Made by a program: the position numbers and the translations under genes
Notes under the pieces: model-generated
Seen by the model: only the letters and a program-made list of their open reading frames with translations
The model's database searches: none
What the model was told of the DNA's origin: nothing
In this document: positions 6,962 to 10,166 of the stretch, piece after piece
Layout of the letters: the number at the start of each line of letters is the position of its first letter
How positions within the stretch are numbered: the stretch's first letter is position 1
Assembly (NCBI GenBank): GCA_937913075.1
Contig: CALEPU010000293.1
Coordinates: forward strand, 1-10,166
DNA: 10,166 nt
Reading direction: 5' to 3'
DNA from: an uncultured Clostridia bacterium
GTDB lineage: Bacteria; Bacillota; Clostridia; Christensenellales; CAG-138

Positions 6962-7294
6962 ATGGCAAGATCTATATTCAACGTACCCTACAACGGCAAC
7001 GCGGCTGCGGCACGGCAGATCGTCGACGGCTTTATGGCGCGAGAGGGCTTTAAGCTTACAGACTACAACGGCACTCAGGTATACAAGCTGGGCATAGGTA
7101 TGGCGCAGGCGATGCAGTTTGCACAGGTGTTTTACAACCCCAATGAAATAGTTATCCACGGCTGGATCTGCGCCGGTCTCGGCAGCGCCACCATGGGCGA
7201 AATGGACCTTAACGGCTTCGTCGGCATGATGCCCAAGAAGGCGCTGAAAAAGCGCATTGACAAGCTGATCGGCGAGCTTAAAGTGCTTGCCTGA
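6962..7294 (+). CDS. Small soluble protein of unknown function (110 residues)
   Basis: I do not recognise this protein by function. It has no signal peptide and no membrane segment, so it is probably cytosolic. The N-terminal half (MARSIFNVPYNGNAAAARQI...) reads as a strand, then a helix ('AARQIVDGFMAREGF'), then a strand ending 'YNGTQVYKLGIG'. The middle is 'MAQAMQFAQVFYNPNEIVIHGWI', followed by a Gly/Met-rich stretch (GLGSATMGEMDLNGFVGMMP). The C-terminus is a basic amphipathic helix (PKKALKKRIDKLIGELK). Coding is well supported by an AAGGAGGG ribosome binding site, a strong promoter at 6904-6932 and a terminator at 7319-7352, making it a stand-alone transcription unit. The strong signals suggest high expression. 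The pattern recalls small alpha/beta domains found alone or fused in Firmicutes proteins, but I cannot name a family. Confidence 0.85.
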   Translation: MARSIFNVPYNGNAAAARQIVDGFMAREGFKLTDYNGTQVYKLGIGMAQAMQFAQVFYNPNEIVIHGWICAGLGSATMGEMDLNGFVGMMPKKALKKRIDKLIGELKVLA

Positions 7295-7318
7295 TAAGGC
7301 TGTTTGACAAACCTTTAT

Positions 7319-7352
7319 TCGGCGCTCCCATAAAGCGGGTGCGCCGACTTTA
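7319..7352 (+). terminator. Rho-independent terminator after the 110-residue protein gene
   Basis: TCGGCGC (7319-7325) pairs with GCGCCGA (7341-7347). A T-T mismatch follows, then CCC (7327-7329) pairs with GGG (7337-7339) around a short loop. A T-rich tail (CTTTATATTTAT) follows. It separates the preceding unit from the XpaC/TelA cluster. Confidence 0.8.
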
Positions 7353-7433
7353 TATTTATGTTCATGGGAAGTCTGCTTTTGCGGCGGGCTCCTTGATTTT
7401 ACAATTTTTATACACAATATTTACACTGGGCTA

Positions 7434-7462
7434 TTGAAACCTTGGCCTTTTTGCGATAAACT
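7434..7462 (+). promoter_or_regulatory. Candidate promoter for the xpaC-telA cluster
   Basis: TTGAAA (7434-7439) is followed after 17 bases by TAAACT (7457-7462). The -35 matches 5 of 6 consensus bases and the -10 only 4 of 6. The surrounding 7390-7440 region is AT-rich, unlike the flanking genes. The position, about 40 bases before the ATG at 7504 and after the terminator at 7319-7352, suits the first gene of an operon. Confidence 0.42.
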
Positions 7463-7503
7463 GTACGCATGGAAAAGTATACTGTTCAAGCGAGGTCAAG
7501 CCT

Positions 7504-8154
7504 ATGATGAAAAAGATTGAAAAGCGCAAAAAGTCCGCATGGCCCATACTGATAATGGGCTTAGTGTGGGTTGTGTGCGCGCTGCTGCTGCCCATTTACA
7601 GGCTGTGGGCGCTGATACTCACCGCCGTGCTGGGAGTCGCCGCATACCTTATCGCCGCAAAGGCTATACCCGATATCGTGCGCTATATCTCCGTCCCTTC
7701 GGATTTTGCCACCGGCGACGGCGAGCTTGACAAGGCGCTTTTGGAGGCGGAGGAGCTGACGGAAGAGCTTCGCAAGCTCAACAACGACATTCCCGACGAG
7801 CGGCTTTCCGCAGCAATAGACCGCATGAGCACCGCGTCGGACGGCATTATAGATGAGCTTTCCAACCACCCCGACAAGGCAAAGACTGCGCGCAGGTATC
7901 TGAACTACTACCTGCCCTCCTCGGTGCAGCTGCTGCGCTCGTATGCCTCCACCTTAAAGGTTGAGGGCGCGGGCGAGCATCAGGCTTCCATACGCCGCGA
8001 GATCGAGGACAAGGCCGAGACGGTCGCCGCAGCATTCGAGCATCAGCTTGACAGGCTCTACGCCGCCGAAGCCTTGAACGTGAGCGCAAAGGCGGAGGTG
8101 CTTGAAGAGGTATTGAAGTCCGAAGGGCTTGTCGACGGCGGCATAAAAAGCTGA
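7504..8154 (+). CDS. xpaC: XpaC-family membrane protein
   Basis: The product has 216 residues. After a basic N-terminus (MMKKIEKRKK) come two membrane segments, about residues 13-30 and 34-52, and then a soluble, acidic, largely helical domain. The segment 'KARRYLNYYLPSSVQLLRSY'-like (KTARRYLNYYLPSS, about 129-142) is the hallmark of the XpaC family, annotated as 5-bromo-4-chloroindolyl phosphate hydrolysis protein. That name comes from a colony phenotype; no catalytic mechanism is established and I see no phosphatase motif. The following gene is TelA-like, as in the xpaC-yaaN pair of Bacillus subtilis, which supports the call. GAGGT at 7492-7496 fits the ATG at 7504; the ATG at 7507 is an equally possible start. 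It is probably an inner-membrane partner of the TelA protein. Confidence 0.85.
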   Translation: MMKKIEKRKKSAWPILIMGLVWVVCALLLPIYRLWALILTAVLGVAAYLIAAKAIPDIVRYISVPSDFATGDGELDKALLEAEELTEELRKLNNDIPDERLSAAIDRMSTASDGIIDELSNHPDKAKTARRYLNYYLPSSVQLLRSYASTLKVEGAGEHQASIRREIEDKAETVAAAFEHQLDRLYAAEALNVSAKAEVLEEVLKSEGLVDGGIKS

Positions 8155-8217
8155 CGGCGCGATAAGAATTACCTTATAAATACTAAAAACCAAATCCAAC
8201 GAAAGGACGTTAATACA

Positions 8218-9366
8218 ATGGACGAGAAGATCACTTTGACACTCAACCCCAACGACGTACCCGCCATCAAGGAGGAGCTCATGGTAAAGCCCGGCGTGGG
8301 CGACGCCGTTGAGCAGGCTATGCAGCAGACCGTGCTCTCCCCCGAGGAGCAGCAGATGGTCGAAAGCTTCGCAGGGCAGATCGACCTGCACGACACCGCA
8401 GCCGTTATGCAGTACGGCGCCGCAGGGCAGAAGAAGGTCGCAGATTTTTCCGACGCGGCTTTGGAAAATGTGCGCACTAAGGATCTCGGTGAGGCGGGCA
8501 AGATGATGACAGAGCTCGTTGCCGAGCTTAAAAACTTCAACGCCGACCCGGACGATAAGGGGCTGCTCTCTCTGTTCAAGAAGAAGAGCACCAAGCTCGA
8601 CGCGATGAAGGCGAGGTACGCCACCGCGGAGGTCAACGTCGATCGCATACAGTCCATGCTGGAGCAGCATCAGGTGACTCTTTTGACGGACATAAAGATG
8701 TTCGATAAGATGTACGATATGAACCTCAGCTACTTCAAGGAGCTGACGATGTACATACTTGCCGGCAAGAAGGCGCTGGAGACCGCAAGGAGCACCGAAC
8801 TCGTTGAGCTCGTTGAGAAGGCCAAGACCTCCAATCTGCCCGAGGATGCTCAGGCTGCGAAGGATTTTGAGGATATGTGCCTTAGGTTCGAGAAGAAGCT
8901 CTACGACCTCGAGCTCACCCGCAACATCTCCATACAGATGGCGCCGCAGATTCGCCTCATTCAGAACAACGACACCATGATGGCGGAGAAGATACAGACC
9001 TCCATAGTCAACACCATACCGCTTTGGAAGAGCCAGATGGTTATAGCGCTGGGGCTTGCGAATTCGCAGGCAGCGCTCGAAGCGCAGAAGGCGGTATCCG
9101 ATATGACCAACAAGCTGCTGCTCAAAAACGCCGAGGCTTTGCAGCAGGGCACTCTTGCCGCGGCGACCGAGGCGGAGCGCGGCATAGTCGATATCGAAAC
9201 CCTTTCCACCACCAACAAGATGCTGATGGACACCATGGACGAGGTATTGAAGATACAGGCGGAGGGTCATCAGAAGAGGGCTGCCGCCGAGGAGGAGCTT
9301 GGCCGTATCGAGGGCGAGCTGAAGCAGAAGCTGCTTGAAATCAACACCACGACGGTCACTCAGTAA
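8218..9366 (+). CDS. telA: TelA-family protein (toxic anion resistance family)
   Basis: The product has 382 residues, the usual length for TelA/YaaN proteins. It is soluble, highly charged and mainly helical. Family segments are clear: 'FADFSD'-type N-terminal region (KKVADFSDAAL, about 78-88), a LFKKKSTKLD segment near residue 120, 'IPLWKSQMVIALGLANSQAALEAQKAVSD' (about 268-296), 'TNKLLLKNAEAL', and 'AERGIVDIETLSTTN' leading into a coiled-coil tail rich in Glu, Lys and Gln. Family members are linked to tellurite, envelope-stress and antibiotic tolerance, and often sit beside XpaC or TerD-type genes. The biochemical activity is unknown. AAAGGA at 8202-8207 with about 10-base spacing supports the ATG at 8218. 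The gene lies 63 bp after xpaC and is likely co-transcribed. No ter genes are in view, so tellurite resistance should not be assumed. Confidence 0.94.
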   Translation: MDEKITLTLNPNDVPAIKEELMVKPGVGDAVEQAMQQTVLSPEEQQMVESFAGQIDLHDTAAVMQYGAAGQKKVADFSDAALENVRTKDLGEAGKMMTELVAELKNFNADPDDKGLLSLFKKKSTKLDAMKARYATAEVNVDRIQSMLEQHQVTLLTDIKMFDKMYDMNLSYFKELTMYILAGKKALETARSTELVELVEKAKTSNLPEDAQAAKDFEDMCLRFEKKLYDLELTRNISIQMAPQIRLIQNNDTMMAEKIQTSIVNTIPLWKSQMVIALGLANSQAALEAQKAVSDMTNKLLLKNAEALQQGTLAAATEAERGIVDIETLSTTNKMLMDTMDEVLKIQAEGHQKRAAAEEELGRIEGELKQKLLEINTTTVTQ

Positions 9367-9392
9367 ACTATTGCATTCGTAAAATTCATTTG

Positions 9393-9421
9393 GCGGGCGG
9401 GGGGTATTTGCCCCCTCCCGC
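9393..9421. promoter_or_regulatory. G/C-block hairpin just before the LemA-like gene's ribosome binding site
   Basis: GCGGG (9393-9397) and GGGGGG (9399-9404) pair with CCCCC (9411-9415) and CCCGC (9417-9421) around a short TATTTG loop, with a C-T mismatch between the two stems. No T tract follows, so this is not a standard terminator. It ends 3 bases before AAGGA (9425-9429). It may stabilise the telA mRNA 3' end, pause polymerase, or modulate initiation of the next gene. Confidence 0.6.
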
Positions 9422-9435
9422 AGTAAGGACGGGAT

Positions 9436-9999
9436 ATGAAAAGGTTAGGCTCAATGTCAAAGGCTCTGGCTTGGATAGTCGCCGCATGCCTGATTTTTAT
9501 CGCGGTATTCTGCATAGGCGGCATAAAACTAAACTCGAGGTACCGCGCAGTCGAGAAGGCGTTTACCGCTGCTGTCAGCACGCCGGACTCTGCGGGCGAC
9601 ATCTTTGCCGTAAATTATTCCAATGCTTTAACTGCCGCTCAGTCTTTTGCCGCCTGTGCGGAGCAGCTTCTCCCTGAAAGCAGCTATGCAAGGCAGCAGC
9701 TTGCCTCCTGCGTTAAGGCTGCCGAGGATGCGGCTTCAAAGCCCGCCGAGGGCTACAAAGCCATGAGCGAGCTTTATACCGCAGCGGACCTTTCATATCA
9801 TACAATACAAACCGAGGATAATTCTACTGCCGCGGGTTTAAAGGCCGCTTGGGATGAATTCAACTCAAAATACAGTGTAATAAAGTTCAACTACTCCTCC
9901 GCATACAACAGCTACGTTGCGGGCATGGAGAGCGTATCGAGCGGCTTCCCCTCAAACGTGATAAAAAAGCTTTGGGGCATAGGTAATAATGAAAACTGA
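9436..9999 (+). CDS. Divergent LemA-like membrane protein
   Basis: The product has 187 residues: a short N-terminus, one membrane segment (about residues 10-30), and a helical extracytoplasmic or cytoplasmic domain. The order of features follows the LemA family: a TM helix, a 'YRAVEKAFTAAVS' helix, further helices, then 'AYNSYV' and a C-terminal 'GFPSNVIKKLWGI'. That ending mirrors the conserved LemA ending (YN...FPSN.IA..FGF). Other LemA hallmarks, such as the early LVxxYN segment and the E/R-rich central helices, are weak or missing, so this is a distant member or lookalike. AAGGA at 9425-9429 with 6-base spacing supports the ATG at 9436. It lies 69 bp after telA and overlaps the next gene by 11 bases. 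LemA function is unresolved in general; here the location suggests work with the XpaC and TelA proteins at the membrane. Confidence 0.72.
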   Translation: MKRLGSMSKALAWIVAACLIFIAVFCIGGIKLNSRYRAVEKAFTAAVSTPDSAGDIFAVNYSNALTAAQSFAACAEQLLPESSYARQQLASCVKAAEDAASKPAEGYKAMSELYTAADLSYHTIQTEDNSTAAGLKAAWDEFNSKYSVIKFNYSSAYNSYVAGMESVSSGFPSNVIKKLWGIGNNEN

Positions 10000-10166
10000 T
10001 TTTGCAAGCGTCGCGGCCGTCTTTATATTGCTCATGTGTATCGCCTTTGCGGGCTGTACCGCAGGGCAGGCGATAGGAACGGTCGTTTTTATAATAGTAG
10101 GGCTGATGATAATTTCGATACTCATTGTGAGCATCGCGGCTTCCAGAACACGGGCGCCGAGGCAGC
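9989..10166 (+). CDS. Small membrane protein or lipoprotein, 3' end beyond the window
   Basis: An ATG at 9989 opens a frame that stays open to the window edge (59 codons seen). It overlaps the LemA-like stop (9997-9999) by 11 bases, a typical coupled arrangement. The N-terminus MKTDFASVAAVFILLMCIAFAGC reads as a signal peptide with a possible lipobox FAGC (cysteine at residue 23). A second hydrophobic stretch follows almost at once (TVVFIIVGLMIISILIVSIA), then a basic segment (SRTRAPR). It could be a two-helix membrane protein or a lipoprotein with an additional membrane helix. The ribosome binding site is poor (AGGTAA just upstream), consistent with translational coupling. In many genomes LemA genes are followed by TPM-domain proteins; nothing visible here confirms that. 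Confidence 0.6.
   Translation, partial: MKTDFASVAAVFILLMCIAFAGCTAGQAIGTVVFIIVGLMIISILIVSIAASRTRAPRQ

Noticed and set aside
7295..7503. Small gene or RNA gene in the 209-bp gap before xpaC
   Set aside because: Only a very short frame from an ATG near 7359 is present, without a ribosome binding site. The gap is explained by a terminator and a candidate promoter.

Overview
The window is about 10.2 kb of fairly GC-rich bacterial DNA. All convincing genes lie on the + strand and are tightly packed. Purine-rich ribosome binding sites, Gram-positive-type lipoproteins, a lysine-fermentation aminomutase set and an XpaC/TelA pair together suggest an anaerobic clostridial (Firmicutes) chromosome, probably a gut or other amino-acid-fermenting species. 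This is an inference from gene content; there is no rRNA or other phylogenetic marker here.

Layout. (1) Positions 2-1009 are the 3' part of a lipoprotein gene. Its start lies upstream of the window, and a lipobox cysteine is visible at 14-16. (2) Positions 1080-4924 hold a lysine aminomutase block: kamA (lysine 2,3-aminomutase), then kamD and kamE (the two subunits of lysine 5,6-aminomutase). A terminator follows at 4941-4969. The 221-bp kamA-kamD spacer is unusually structured, with five consecutive hairpins including a perfect 28-bp palindrome. (3) Positions 4995-6926 encode a large lipoprotein with a Thr/Pro/Glu linker, a middle region resembling DUF3298 and an SH3-like C-terminus. (4) Positions 6962-7294 encode an unrecognised 110-residue protein. 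It has a near-consensus extended -10 promoter of its own that overlaps the end of the preceding gene, and a terminator behind it. (5) From 7504 to the window end is an envelope/stress cluster: an XpaC-family membrane protein, a TelA-family protein, a divergent LemA-like protein, and the start of a small membrane protein or lipoprotein that overlaps the LemA-like gene and runs off the edge.

How the genes work together. KamA converts L-lysine to L-beta-lysine, and KamDE moves the terminal amino group to give 3,5-diaminohexanoate. These are the opening steps of lysine fermentation to acetate and butyrate. The later genes of that pathway (kdd, kce, kal, kat) and the usual companions kamB/kamC are absent from this window. 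The xpaC-telA order matches the xpaC-yaaN pair of Bacillus subtilis; adding a LemA-like protein and a small membrane protein suggests a membrane-associated assembly of unknown role. Nothing here is clearly a new defence or mobile system. The less-explained parts are the structured kamA-kamD spacer, the orphan 110-residue protein with its strong promoter, and the extended XpaC/TelA/LemA-like cluster.
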